NCBI RefSeq assembly: GCF_000513115.1
Contig: NZ_BAUU01000002.1
Location: 1 to 64,000, forward strand
DNA from: Halalkalibacter hemicellulosilyticusJCM 9152
Lineage (GTDB): Bacteria; Bacillota; Bacilli; Bacillales; Bacillaceae_D
Length of the DNA: 64,000 nt
Direction: 5' to 3'
The translations under genes were made by a program, and so were the position numbers. The notes under the pieces were generated by a model. It did no database searches, was not told the DNA's origin, and worked only from the letters and a program-made list of their open reading frames with translations. Positions 25,321-34,405 of the stretch are shown here, piece by piece; positions within the stretch are counted from its first letter, which is position 1; every line of letters starts with the position of its first letter.

Positions 25321-25378
25321 CAATAGGAATATATGATGAATAAGGAGAAGTTCCTGATAAAAGGGAGGAGAATCGACG

Positions 25379-26464
25379 TTGAATGATCAGGACTATATGA
25401 ATTTAGCTTTGCAGTTGGCTGAAAGTACAAAAGGTCAAACATCTCCTAATCCTATGGTTGGCTCAGTTGTTGTAAAAGATGGAGCGATTATCGGTATGGG
25501 TGCACATTTAAAAGCAGGAGAAGGTCATGCGGAAGTTCAGGCATTAAACATGGCAGGTGGAAAAGCAGAAGGTGCGACAATCTATGTCACACTCGAGCCA
25601 TGTAGCCATTATGGTAAGACCCCACCTTGTGCGGAACTGATTATTGAGAAGAAGATTAAACGTGCTGTCATTGCTACTGTAGATCCCAATCCAGCTGTTT
25701 CTGGAAGAGGTATTAAACGTTTAGAACAAGCTGGAATTGAAGTCATAACAGGTGTGTGTAAGAAGGAAGCTAATCAGTTAAATGATGTCTTTTTTCATTT
25801 TATGAAATATGCTGTCCCGTTTGTGACGTTAAAATCAGCTATTACGTTAGATGGGAAAATTGCAACCGTAACGGGTAAAAGCAAATGGATTACGAGTGAA
25901 GAGGCAAGGTTAGATGTTCATACATATCGACATACTCATGATGCGATACTTGTAGGGATTGGAACTGTCTTGGCAGATGACCCATCTCTCACGACAAGAC
26001 TACCCAACGGTGGTATTAACCCTATTCGTATTGTTTTAGACCGAAATTTGCGAATTCCACTTCATTCAAAGCTTGTGGCAGGTGAAGAAGCACCTACTTG
26101 GGTTTTTACGACAGAACAAGCACCTGATGAAAAACGAAAAGAGTTAGAAGAACATGGCGTAACGGTTATTTCTATAAAAGATTTTTCGATTAGAACGATC
26201 TTACAGCAATTAGGAAAGCGTGGAATTTTATCTGTATTTGTTGAAGGTGGGGCGGAGATTAACGGTAGTTTTTTACAAGAGCGTGCTGTCAATCAAGTGA
26301 TCACTTATGTTGCCCCTAAATTATTTGGTGGCAAACTAGCTCCTACCTCCATTGGTGGAGAAGGTTTTCAAGAAGTAGAGGAAGCACTTGCACTTGAAAT
26401 GATTGATGTTTCTAGAGTCGGTGACGATGTTAAGATTATTTCTCGATTGAAGGAGGAAAACTAA
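25379..26464 (+). CDS. ribD: bifunctional riboflavin biosynthesis deaminase/reductase
   Basis: A 361-residue enzyme. The N-terminal cytidine-deaminase-like domain has the zinc motif GHAEVQAL and the PCSHYGKTPPCAE cysteines. The C-terminal reductase domain has TLKSAITLDGKIAT, DAILVGIGTVLADDPSLTTR and VEGGAEINGSFL. It deaminates the pyrimidinone from RibA and reduces the ribose side chain with NADPH. The TTG start at 25379 follows GGGAGGAG. It is the first gene of the ribD-ribE-ribBA-ribH operon, one base before ribE, and is controlled by the FMN riboswitch. Confidence 0.97.
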   Translation: MNDQDYMNLALQLAESTKGQTSPNPMVGSVVVKDGAIIGMGAHLKAGEGHAEVQALNMAGGKAEGATIYVTLEPCSHYGKTPPCAELIIEKKIKRAVIATVDPNPAVSGRGIKRLEQAGIEVITGVCKKEANQLNDVFFHFMKYAVPFVTLKSAITLDGKIATVTGKSKWITSEEARLDVHTYRHTHDAILVGIGTVLADDPSLTTRLPNGGINPIRIVLDRNLRIPLHSKLVAGEEAPTWVFTTEQAPDEKRKELEEHGVTVISIKDFSIRTILQQLGKRGILSVFVEGGAEINGSFLQERAVNQVITYVAPKLFGGKLAPTSIGGEGFQEVEEALALEMIDVSRVGDDVKIISRLKEEN

Positions 26465-26465
26465 A

Positions 26466-27116
26466 ATGTTTACAGGAATTATCGAGGAAGTAGGAACGAT
26501 TAAAGATGTTAGACAATCAGGGGATGAGATGGTGATGGTCATTCAAGCTAAAACAGTCTTGCAAGATGTGCAGCTTGGTGACAGTATTTCAGTTAATGGT
26601 GTTTGTTTAACGGTAACCGAATTTACAGACCAATCATTCGAAGTCGACGTAATGCCTGAGACTGTAAGAGCTACAAGTTTAAGAGGATTGTCAAGTGGAT
26701 CTAAAGTCAATTTAGAACGAGCTATGAGCGCTAATGGACGTTTTGGTGGCCATTTTGTCTCAGGTCATGTAGATGGTACTGGTACAATTCTTTCTAAGAA
26801 GAAGGATCATAACGCTGTTTATTATCGTATTGGTGTTTCAGAGAACTTACGAAAATATATGATTGAAAAAGGTTCAGTTACTGTTGACGGTACGAGCTTG
26901 ACGATTTTTTCAGTGGATGAAGGTAGTTTTACAATTTCGATTATTCCACATACATTAGATGAAACAACAATTGGCCGCAAAAATGTTGGCAACATTGTTA
27001 ATATTGAGTGTGATATGGTCGGAAAATATATTGAACATTTTATTTCAAAACGATATTTAAAAGAGCCCAGTTCATCATTAACTGACAGTTTTTTAGCAGA
27101 ACATGGCTTCAAATAG
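26466..27116 (+). CDS. ribE: riboflavin synthase alpha subunit
   Basis: A 216-residue protein made of two lumazine-binding repeats: MFTGIIEEVGTI with SISVNGVCLTVTEF and FEVDVMPETVR, then GGHFVSGHVDGTG with VDGTSLTIFSV. It converts two molecules of 6,7-dimethyl-8-ribityllumazine to riboflavin. GGAGGAAAAC overlaps the end of ribD. The length matches the family. Operon position two, between ribD and ribBA, as in B. subtilis. Confidence 0.97.
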   Translation: MFTGIIEEVGTIKDVRQSGDEMVMVIQAKTVLQDVQLGDSISVNGVCLTVTEFTDQSFEVDVMPETVRATSLRGLSSGSKVNLERAMSANGRFGGHFVSGHVDGTGTILSKKKDHNAVYYRIGVSENLRKYMIEKGSVTVDGTSLTIFSVDEGSFTISIIPHTLDETTIGRKNVGNIVNIECDMVGKYIEHFISKRYLKEPSSSLTDSFLAEHGFK

Positions 27117-27135
27117 GATAGGAGTGTGAGAATAA

Positions 27136-28359
27136 ATGAGTCAAGCTGACGAAAAAATGGTTTTTGATTCTATAGAAGTAGCAATAGAAGATTTACAACA
27201 AGGTAAAGTCGTTATTGTGTGTGATGATGAGGACCGTGAAAATGAAGGTGATTTTGTCGCAATTGCTGAAAAAACAACAGATGAAGTCATTAATTTTATG
27301 GTTACCCATGGACGTGGATTAGTATGTGCTCCGATTACAGAGGAGCGAGCGCACGAGCTTGATCTTGTTTCTATGGTTGATCACAATACAGATCCACACG
27401 GCACGGCATTTACAGTAAGTGTAGATCATTATACAGCAACAACGGGGATTTCAGCCAAGGAACGAGCGATTACAGTAAGAGCCCTCATAGATGAGCATGC
27501 AGAGAAACATCATTTCAAACGACCAGGTCATACCTTTCCACTCGTAGCGAAGAAAGGAGGCGTTTTACGTAGGGCAGGGCATACTGAAGCAGCGATCGAT
27601 TTAGCTCGTCTAGCAGGTGCAAAACCAGCTGGTGTTATTTGTGAAATTATGAATGCAGATGGTACGATGGCACGTGTACCTGAATTACGTGCGATTGCTG
27701 ATGAACATCAATTGAAAATGATTACGATCAAAGATTTAATTCGTTATCGTCGTAAGAAAGATAAATTAGTAAAACGAGAAATTGAAATTAAGTTGCCGAC
27801 TGATTTTGGAGACTTTAAAGCAATTGGCTACACAGATGTTCTTGAAGGGAAAGAAAGTGTTGCGATTGTGAAAGGGGATATTATTGAAGGTGAGCCCACT
27901 CTCGTTCGTGTGCACTCTGAATGTTTAACTGGCGATGTATTTGGCTCTCATCGCTGCGATTGTGGACCACAGCTACATGCAGCTCTTGCTCAAATAGAGG
28001 AAGAAGGGAAAGGAATCTTACTCTATATGAGACAGGAAGGACGTGGCATTGGATTGATAAATAAGCTCAAAGCTTACAAATTACAGGAAGAAGGTTATGA
28101 TACGGTCGAAGCAAATGAAAAGCTTGGTTTTGCTCCGGATTTACGTGATTATGGTATTGGGGCACAAATTTTACGTGATTTAGGTGTAAGACAAATGCGC
28201 CTTCTAACGAACAACCCACGTAAGATAACGGGCTTAAAGGGGTATGATTTAGAAGTCGTTGAACGTGTTGCATTACAATTACCGCATAACAAAGATAATG
28301 AACGTTATTTAAAGACAAAATCTGAAAAGCTAGGACATATGCTACATTTCAAAAAATAA
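27136..28359 (+). CDS. ribBA: bifunctional DHBP synthase / GTP cyclohydrolase II
   Basis: A 407-residue enzyme. Residues about 1-210 are 3,4-dihydroxy-2-butanone-4-phosphate synthase ([42 protein letters not shown]). Residues about 215-407 are GTP cyclohydrolase II with the zinc cysteines in [19 protein letters not shown] and [12 protein letters not shown]. It makes both precursors of the riboflavin pathway, from ribulose 5-phosphate and GTP. Twenty bases separate it from ribE. The symbol ribA is also used for this fused gene in Bacillus. Confidence 0.97.
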   Translation: MSQADEKMVFDSIEVAIEDLQQGKVVIVCDDEDRENEGDFVAIAEKTTDEVINFMVTHGRGLVCAPITEERAHELDLVSMVDHNTDPHGTAFTVSVDHYTATTGISAKERAITVRALIDEHAEKHHFKRPGHTFPLVAKKGGVLRRAGHTEAAIDLARLAGAKPAGVICEIMNADGTMARVPELRAIADEHQLKMITIKDLIRYRRKKDKLVKREIEIKLPTDFGDFKAIGYTDVLEGKESVAIVKGDIIEGEPTLVRVHSECLTGDVFGSHRCDCGPQLHAALAQIEEEGKGILLYMRQEGRGIGLINKLKAYKLQEEGYDTVEANEKLGFAPDLRDYGIGAQILRDLGVRQMRLLTNNPRKITGLKGYDLEVVERVALQLPHNKDNERYLKTKSEKLGHMLHFKK

Positions 28360-28375
28360 TGAGGAGGAATATAAG

Positions 28376-28843
28376 ATGGGGCAAACATTTGAAGGACATT
28401 TAGTAGGTACTGGATTGAAGATAGGGATTGTTGTAGGAAGGTTTAATGAATTTATCACAAGTAAACTATTAGGCGGGGCAGAGGATGCCTTAAAGAGACA
28501 TGGTGTTAATGAAGAAGATGTTGATGTAGCTTGGGTACCTGGTGCATTTGAAATCCCATTTGCAGCAAAGAAGATGCTTGATTCAGGACGTTATGATGCT
28601 GTTATTACATTAGGCACAGTGATAAGGGGGGCGACGCCTCACTTTGATTATGTTTGCAGTGAAGTTGCAAAAGGAGTATCATCTTTAACACTGTCTTCAG
28701 GTAAACCCGTTATCTTTGGCGTATTGACAACAGATACTATTGAACAAGCTGTTGAACGTGCTGGAACGAAAGCTGGTAATAAAGGATGGGATGCTGCGAC
28801 AGCTGCCATTGAAATGGCCAATTTAGGGAAAAGCTTTGAATAA
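28376..28843 (+). CDS. ribH: 6,7-dimethyl-8-ribityllumazine synthase
   Basis: A 155-residue protein: [17 protein letters not shown] at the N-terminus, [35 protein letters not shown] with the catalytic His, and [17 protein letters not shown]. It condenses the RibD product (after dephosphorylation) with dihydroxybutanone phosphate and in Bacillus forms a 60-subunit capsid around RibE. GAGGAGGA precedes the ATG. Last gene of the core operon; a weak hairpin (AAAGGG/CCTTTT) follows. Confidence 0.97.
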   Translation: MGQTFEGHLVGTGLKIGIVVGRFNEFITSKLLGGAEDALKRHGVNEEDVDVAWVPGAFEIPFAAKKMLDSGRYDAVITLGTVIRGATPHFDYVCSEVAKGVSSLTLSSGKPVIFGVLTTDTIEQAVERAGTKAGNKGWDAATAAIEMANLGKSFE

Positions 28844-29016
28844 AGAATAAATGCACAAAGGGATGGTGTACCTTTTTAAATTTTCTTGCATAGGCTGTAA
28901 TGTAGTTGTAACATTTTTTCGATGAGATCCACGTTGCAATCTGGACAAATGTGATAAACTATTATAATGAATACGACTATTATTGCTTAGAAGTTAAGGT
29001 GTTGAGAGGTTTTATT

Positions 29017-29364
29017 ATGCTAATGCCATATAAAAAAAGCCATCAAAAAATTGCAATGGGTTTGCTCTCCTTCATGCCTACCGAAAAGGATTTAAAACGG
29101 TTACGCCAGACAATGGATTTGTATGAAGAGAGTTCGAATTGGAAATTGTATGTTTGGGAAGAGATTGATATTGTTGGTGTAATAGGTGTGTCAATTGAGA
29201 ATGGGGATGCGTATTTGCAACATATTTCTGTAAACCCATCACACCGTAAAGAAGGAATAGGGAAGAAGATGCTTGAACAGTTAAAGCTCATGCTTCCTTG
29301 TGACTTGAAGCCAACAGTTTCAACGAAAACCTTTATGCTCGCCTGTGAAGAAGAGGAGTCCTAA
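29017..29364 (+). CDS. ribT: GNAT family acetyltransferase RibT
   Basis: A 115-residue protein. The start MLMPYKKSHQKIAMGLLSFM and the acetyl-CoA segment LQHISVNPSHRKEGIGKKML match RibT, the GNAT-fold protein that follows ribH in Bacillus. Its substrate is not established. The start at ATG 29017 follows GAGAGG; the longer frame from 28951 would include an unconserved Tyr-rich leader. It is 173 bases beyond ribH and may have its own promoter as well as riboswitch-dependent read-through. Confidence 0.88.
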   Translation: MLMPYKKSHQKIAMGLLSFMPTEKDLKRLRQTMDLYEESSNWKLYVWEEIDIVGVIGVSIENGDAYLQHISVNPSHRKEGIGKKMLEQLKLMLPCDLKPTVSTKTFMLACEEEES

Positions 29365-29384
29365 GAACTCCTCTTCTTCTTTTG
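29347..29384 (+). terminator. terminator of the riboflavin gene cluster, overlapping ribT stop
   Basis: GAAGAAGAGGAGT pairs with ACTCCTCTTCTTC around a 7-base loop that contains the ribT stop codon, followed by TTTTG. Confidence 0.88.
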
Positions 29385-29490
29385 AAAGAAAAAAGAGAAA
29401 TTTAATCAAAGTGGCTTCGTGGGCTTCAAGCGTTACACATTGATCTTAAAGTAGAGCACAACAACACACCGTCGCAATTAAGAAAAGTAG

Positions 29491-30027
29491 TCATTCGCTA
29501 AAGGGAAACTCTCTATCTTTTATTCTCCTCGTTAATTGCTTCTCACGTTCATCTATGACTTCACTACGATCCCGTAAAGAATGCTTATTTACAATAAAAT
29601 TAGGTACAAAAGGGACTGACGTCAAATTCCATCTAACATCTAATTCTTCACAACGCTTCTTGCAAGCTTCTAGCAAATCATGTGACATCGGAAGGTGAAC
29701 ATCGTGGAATTCATTTATTTTCAATTGTGCTTCAACTGCTTTAATAGTTCTTAATAGTTTAGTCGTGTTTAAACCTAGTTGATTTAATTCATCAGAATAA
29801 AGAGAGCATAAATGGTAAGATTTCTTATACATTCGTTTAGCTCCGTTATCATTACCACGCCGGTGATGATAATGACCAACAGCCAATTGAATTAACGCAA
29901 CCCATTGATTATGCACTAACGGATTTGTCACTTCCTTCCAATACTCTTCCAAAATCTCGTGACACTCAAAGTAATCACGATGAATATGATAATGAATTAA
30001 ATAATCTACATATTTAATTGGGTACAT
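29491..30027 (-). CDS. ypuF: DUF309 family protein YpuF
   Basis: A 178-residue protein. DUF309 features are DYFECHEILEEYWKE near residue 18 and LIQLAVGHYHHRRGN near residue 47, an all-helical fold with conserved His, Glu and Arg. The function is unknown. Its place between ribT and scpA and its opposite orientation match ypuF in B. subtilis. Cytoplasmic. AAAAGGAGAAAA precedes the ATG. The 126 bases between it and ribT hold no evident gene. Confidence 0.85.
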   Translation of the reverse strand: MYPIKYVDYLIHYHIHRDYFECHEILEEYWKEVTNPLVHNQWVALIQLAVGHYHHRRGNDNGAKRMYKKSYHLCSLYSDELNQLGLNTTKLLRTIKAVEAQLKINEFHDVHLPMSHDLLEACKKRCEELDVRWNLTSVPFVPNFIVNKHSLRDRSEVIDEREKQLTRRIKDREFPFSE

Positions 30028-30244
30028 GATTTTCTCCTTTTAATCGTTGGGTCACAGGGGACACTATCGAAATCTCTTTACATACATGTAAATCTTCACA
30101 TATTAGAATATTGTAACATAAGAAAAAAAGTGAATCGAACAGAGTGAGTATGATAATTTTAGGGTGCGGTTAGAAGATATGTTCTCCATTTAATGAATGT
30201 ATGGTATAATTTCGTAGATAGTCTAGAAGCTAGTGGTGGTTAAA

Positions 30245-31006
30245 TTGAATTCATATAGTGTAAAGATTGATGCATTTGAAGGACCGCTTGACTTGTTATT
30301 GCATCTAATTAATCAAGCAGAGGTCGATATTTATGATATTCCTGTTGCACAAATAACCGATCAATATGTGACATATATTGAAACGATGCAAGAATTGGAG
30401 TTAGACATCGCCAGTGAATACTTAGTGATGGCTGCTACATTATTAGCCATCAAAAGTCAAATGCTTCTCCCGAAACAAGAGGAGTTATTTGAAGAAGAGT
30501 GGGTATTGGAAGAAGAAGAGGATCCTCGCGAGGAATTAATGCTTCGCTTAATCGAATATCGTAAATATAAGGAAGCAGCGAACGAGTTAAAGGAAAAGGA
30601 AAAAGAAAGAAGTCTTACGTATACTCGTGCACCTGACGAATTAGATCAATTTATAACAGAAGAAGAAAAGAGAGAGTTGGCGATTCAAGGAGTCACATTA
30701 TTTGATATGCTTGCTGCTTATCAAAAGCTAACGAAACGTAAAGCGCTACAGGCTCCTAAAACGAAAACGGTAAAAAGCCAAGAGTACTCCATTGAAGAAA
30801 AAATTGAGTTTGTACTTAATCGAATGAGTCAATTAAATCGCCCGTGTCACTTTGAAGAGCTATTTAATGAACAGGATAGAGGACAAGTCGTCATGACATT
30901 TTTAGCCATTTTGGAGTTGATGAAAACAAAATCGATTCGCTGTGTGCAAGATGAAAATTTCACAAGCATCATGATCTACCGAGTTGAGGGAGGGAATCTA
31001 CATTGA
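30245..31006 (+). CDS. scpA: segregation and condensation protein A (kleisin)
   Basis: A 253-residue protein. The N-terminus SYSVKIDAFEGPLDLLLHL with LASEYLVMAATLLAIKS-type helices, an acidic linker near residues 80-100, and a C-terminal winged helix define ScpA. It bridges SMC heads with ScpB and loads condensin for chromosome segregation. I chose TTG 30245 because the product then aligns with B. subtilis ScpA and a GGTGG sequence lies at suitable distance; GTG 30233 is an alternative. A TATAAT lies about 30 bases upstream. It overlaps scpB by four bases, implying coupled translation. Confidence 0.95.
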   Translation: MNSYSVKIDAFEGPLDLLLHLINQAEVDIYDIPVAQITDQYVTYIETMQELELDIASEYLVMAATLLAIKSQMLLPKQEELFEEEWVLEEEEDPREELMLRLIEYRKYKEAANELKEKEKERSLTYTRAPDELDQFITEEEKRELAIQGVTLFDMLAAYQKLTKRKALQAPKTKTVKSQEYSIEEKIEFVLNRMSQLNRPCHFEELFNEQDRGQVVMTFLAILELMKTKSIRCVQDENFTSIMIYRVEGGNLH

Positions 31007-31581
31007 TTTTTCGTGAACTCCAAGCGGTTATAGAAGGTTTATTATTAGTGGTTGGTGATGAAGGGATCACAATTAAGCAACTAGCAGAAGTATTAGAGGT
31101 TGATACGTCTGTAGCAGCTGAAGCTGTTACTAGCTTGCAATTTAAGTATGAAGATGAAAGAAAAGGGATTCAAATTGTTGAGGTCGCTGGTGCTTTTCGG
31201 ATGACGACTAGAACAGAGCATGCCCCTTATTTTAAAAGGCTTGCTACATCGCCTATCCAATCACAGCTTTCACAAGCTGCTCTTGAAACATTAGCTATTA
31301 TTGCTTATAAACAACCTATTACAAGAATGGAAGTAGAGGATGTTCGAGGAGTAAAATCAGAAAAGGCGTTACAATCATTAACAGCGAAATTACTCATAAA
31401 GGAAATTGGCAGAGCGCAAGGTACGGGTCGACCTATTCTGTATGGTACGACACCTTTTTTTCTTGACCATTTTGGATTGAAGTCTTTGGAAGAGTTACCT
31501 CCATTACCTGATGAAGTCGATGACGGGTCATTGGAAGATGAGGCAGACTTATTTTTACAGCAGTTTGAAGAAATTCAGTAA
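31003..31581 (+). CDS. scpB: segregation and condensation protein B
   Basis: A 192-residue protein with two winged-helix domains: an N-terminal VIEGLLLVVGDEGITIKQLA and a C-terminal LAIIAYKQPITRMEVEDVRG, GRAQGTGRPILYGTTPFFL. It dimerises and binds ScpA in the SMC complex. The TTG start overlaps the scpA stop (TTGA), with GAGGGAGG upstream. The acidic C-terminal tail is typical. The operon ends at the hairpin at 31588. Confidence 0.95.
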   Translation: MIFRELQAVIEGLLLVVGDEGITIKQLAEVLEVDTSVAAEAVTSLQFKYEDERKGIQIVEVAGAFRMTTRTEHAPYFKRLATSPIQSQLSQAALETLAIIAYKQPITRMEVEDVRGVKSEKALQSLTAKLLIKEIGRAQGTGRPILYGTTPFFLDHFGLKSLEELPPLPDEVDDGSLEDEADLFLQQFEEIQ

Positions 31582-31587
31582 TAGTTA

Positions 31588-31630
31588 AAGATGTGTCGAA
31601 GGTTTATTGAGCCTAGGACATATCTTTTTT
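31588..31630 (+). terminator. terminator after scpB
   Basis: AGATGTGTC pairs with GACATATCT (one G-U), with a small inner AGG/CCT stem, and is followed by TTTTTTT. Confidence 0.75.
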
Positions 31631-31775
31631 TGATTGGAAGTTGATGGAAACGACTAATGGAAAAAGCGTTAAATTGAAACAGCTAATGAATAATCTTAAA
31701 AAAATGCGTTCATTCTTACATGAATCAACCTCTTACCATCATATAATGAATGGATTAAATGGTAAGGAGGATAAA

Positions 31776-32672
31776 ATGGACACTCATAATAGTCAATCTC
31801 CATATGTTAAGGATGTCTTTAAATGGGCAGAAAATTTGAAACGGATATGCGATAACAAAGATGAATCATTCATGACAGACGATAATGAATTTACATCGTC
31901 CATGCACGAGTTAATGACTGAGTTGAAAAAAAGTCAATCAGGTGATAAAGACAATGAAAATGAGCAATTATATACTCTAGCAATGAACTGTTACGAAAGT
32001 TGGAATAAGCTACAACGAGAAAAGGATGTAGAGAGAGGAAATCATTCTGTTCCAATTGGAGGTCATATATTACCTCCTCTTCCATATCATTATGAGGATT
32101 TGGAGCCATACATTGATCGCCAAACAATGAAGTTACATCATATGAAGCATCATCAAAGCTATGTTGATGGATTGAATAAAGCTGAGAAAAAGGTCAAAGA
32201 AGCAAGAGATACTGGGAATTATGATTTGCTTAAACATTGGAAAAGAGAATTAGCTTTTCATGGTGCTGGTCATTATTTGCATACGATATTTTGGACAGTG
32301 ATGAATCCAAGTGGCGGAGGACAACCTGAAGGTATATTAAAGAAACAAATTGAGCAAGACTTTGGAAGCTTTAACAAGATGAAGGAACAATTTTCTCAAG
32401 CTGCTGAACAAGTAGAGGGAGGTGGCTGGGCTCTTTTAGTGTGGTCTCCTAGAGCTCATCGCTTAGAGATTTTACAAGCTGAAAAACACCAAAATCTTAC
32501 ACAGCAAGATGTCATTCCGTTATTAGTATTAGACGTATGGGAACATGCTTATTATTTACGCTATCAAAATGAGCGAAATAAGTACATCGAACAATGGTGG
32601 AACGTTGTATATTGGCCAGAAGTAGAAAAACGTTTTAAAGAAGCTCGTAAGGTAAAGTGGACACCATACTAG
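31776..32672 (+). CDS. Fe/Mn superoxide dismutase with N-terminal extension (SodF-like)
   Basis: A 298-residue protein. Residues about 1-95 are an uncharacterised charged helical extension. The SOD domain begins LPPLPYHYEDLEPYID. Metal ligands are visible as His in KLHHMKHHQSYVDG, His in HGAGHYLHTIFW, and Asp/His in LDVWEHAYYL. It dismutates superoxide. B. subtilis SodF (YojM-independent, Fe/Mn type) has a similar extended form. The start was set at ATG 31776, which has an excellent AAGGAGGATAAA; reading from 31641 would bury that site. It replaces the ypuG-I genes expected here in B. subtilis. Confidence 0.85.
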   Translation: MDTHNSQSPYVKDVFKWAENLKRICDNKDESFMTDDNEFTSSMHELMTELKKSQSGDKDNENEQLYTLAMNCYESWNKLQREKDVERGNHSVPIGGHILPPLPYHYEDLEPYIDRQTMKLHHMKHHQSYVDGLNKAEKKVKEARDTGNYDLLKHWKRELAFHGAGHYLHTIFWTVMNPSGGGQPEGILKKQIEQDFGSFNKMKEQFSQAAEQVEGGGWALLVWSPRAHRLEILQAEKHQNLTQQDVIPLLVLDVWEHAYYLRYQNERNKYIEQWWNVVYWPEVEKRFKEARKVKWTPY

Positions 32673-32689
32673 AGATCGGTAAAAAAGAG

Positions 32690-32782
32690 AAAGCAATCAC
32701 CGCTCATAGAGGCCATGAATACGTTTAAAGAAAACTCGTATTCAACACTTTGTTTCGAGTGGTGATTACTTTGCACATTGCT
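32690..32782 (+). repeat. structured element, possible diverged copy C of the dispersed repeat
   Basis: An outer stem AATCACCGCTCA/TGAGTGGTGATT-like (about 32695-32706 with 32756-32768) encloses a hairpin GAATACG/CGTATTC (32717-32743). The arrangement, the AGCAAT at its start and GCACATTGCT at its end recall the repeat at 40225-40360, but sequence identity is limited. It lies between the convergent SOD and phosphatase-like genes and may simply be their shared terminator. Confidence 0.4.
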
Positions 32783-32819
32783 CCTGATTTGAATAACCGT
32801 ATCAGTATTTTTAAAACAT

Positions 32820-34385
32820 TTAATTAAAAAAAGTGTGAAAATAGTCAAATAAATCGATCATTCTTCGTTTTTCAGGTAAATTTTTTTTATTAGAAACAAT
32901 GATAGACGTTAATGTATCTGTCTTGTGAAGTCCACCATGTTCGCCACCACCAACGTGAACGGGTGCACCTTCAGTTTTAAGTGTGTACCCAGGCTTAGCT
33001 GTAACAATTAATGTGTTATTATGACTTTTTAATGCTGAATCGAGCTGGTGAAAGATATCCGGATAATCATTATAGTTAATATAATTGTCCGTTATTGAAA
33101 TATGAGCAATATTTCTATTCCCATTAAGTGTCCAGTTTTGATCATAGTCATCTTGTAATACTCCGCCTTCTTTAAATCGTAAATAACCATCTAAACCTTG
33201 TTTTTGTAAAACCACTTCATCATTTTCTATCCAAGCGATGTGCTCAATACGGTCATCTTGTAATAACTGTTCACCGACTCGGAAAAATGTAAGTTCTTCA
33301 TTATTCAAATAAAGATAAGCCATACGATGGTTGTTCGCAATGATAATATCGCCACTACTAGGTGATTCAAATAACGAAGCCACTGAATAAGGAGATATTA
33401 GTGATTCAAGATCAATTCCAACAGCCTCTTTATTATCAATGAGTTCACTTTGTCCATGATCTCCTAATACGATAAAAGTATTTTTCGAGAGAGCCTCTTC
33501 CCAACTTTCATACGCATTTAAAATCGTTTGAACATTATGATCAACCTTACTAAAGTGATCAATTGCATAAGGTCCATGATGATGAGCAAGCTTATCAAAA
33601 TCAGGAAAGAATGTCATGAGAAAGTTAGGTTGCTGTCCATCTTTAATGAGTTGAGCAATCACTTCTGCTGAGTAACGGTCAGTTAGACCAAGCCGTTCTG
33701 TTATGCCATCGGGAACATCGCCTTTTATTTCAGGTTGAATCGCTTTACCAAATGCCAAAATATCAGGCCCTTTAGTCTTTATTGTTTCCGATTCTAATTG
33801 AAGAATGGTTTTAAAAGGGGCAGGCACAGTAAGTGTATGACTTATATCTCCTCGGTAGACAAGCATATTAATTGAACCAGTAGTAAGTCCTTTTTGCTTT
33901 AAGCTTTCATAAATCGTCGTTGAGTTTTTATTTAAATGTTCGTTATTTAGCTTACTTAATGTATGATCAATAACATCATTTCTTCCTAGCTTCCACATGG
34001 ATGAGATCGAGTCACCATAGCTAATGAGTGAATCTGATGTTTCATCGTACCAATTCAGCCCTGGAATCGAATGTTTATCTGGAGAGTCTCCTGTAAGCAA
34101 AGTGCTTTCTATTGTAACTGACATTGAAGGAAATGGTGCAACGAGATCATGAAAGACTGTACCATGATCGATTAAGTATTGTAAAGCTGGTAGTCTGCCT
34201 TCTTTAAGTCCTTTATCCATTACTTTTTCAGTCATTGAGTCAATAAGAATGACGATAACGTTATGACCGTTGTTTTGAGTTACTTTATTTTGTTGATGTG
34301 AGAGTGAGTGTTGATCTGTCTTCTCATCTTGACATCCGCACAATGAAATAAAGATGACTAATATAAAGAGCGCTAGTTGTTTCAT
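32820..34385 (-). CDS. alkaline phosphatase superfamily lipoprotein (phosphodiesterase/nucleotide pyrophosphatase-like)
   Basis: A 521-residue protein. MKQLALFILVIFISLCGC is a lipoprotein signal with lipobox SLCGC. The catalytic domain has the metal/nucleophile region VIVILIDSMTEKVMDKG (Asp), FPSMSVTIESTLLTG with the Thr/Ser nucleophile area, PDFDKLAHHHGP (Asp/His), and VLGDHGQSEL (Asp-His), closing with VHVGGGEHGGLHK. Such enzymes hydrolyse phosphodiesters or phosphomonoesters outside the cell; the substrate is unknown. The start at ATG 34385 lies downstream of GGAGG. It lies 20 bases downstream of a DUF421 gene on the same strand, so the two are probably cotranscribed. Confidence 0.8.
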   Translation of the reverse strand: MKQLALFILVIFISLCGCQDEKTDQHSLSHQQNKVTQNNGHNVIVILIDSMTEKVMDKGLKEGRLPALQYLIDHGTVFHDLVAPFPSMSVTIESTLLTGDSPDKHSIPGLNWYDETSDSLISYGDSISSMWKLGRNDVIDHTLSKLNNEHLNKNSTTIYESLKQKGLTTGSINMLVYRGDISHTLTVPAPFKTILQLESETIKTKGPDILAFGKAIQPEIKGDVPDGITERLGLTDRYSAEVIAQLIKDGQQPNFLMTFFPDFDKLAHHHGPYAIDHFSKVDHNVQTILNAYESWEEALSKNTFIVLGDHGQSELIDNKEAVGIDLESLISPYSVASLFESPSSGDIIIANNHRMAYLYLNNEELTFFRVGEQLLQDDRIEHIAWIENDEVVLQKQGLDGYLRFKEGGVLQDDYDQNWTLNGNRNIAHISITDNYINYNDYPDIFHQLDSALKSHNNTLIVTAKPGYTLKTEGAPVHVGGGEHGGLHKTDTLTSIIVSNKKNLPEKRRMIDLFDYFHTFFN

Positions 34386-34405
34386 GGTGTTACATGCCTC
34401 CATTT

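Noticed and set aside
31641-31775. 45-residue upstream extension of the superoxide dismutase
   Set aside because: A near-perfect AAGGAGG site precedes ATG 31776; the upstream start has only a weak site.
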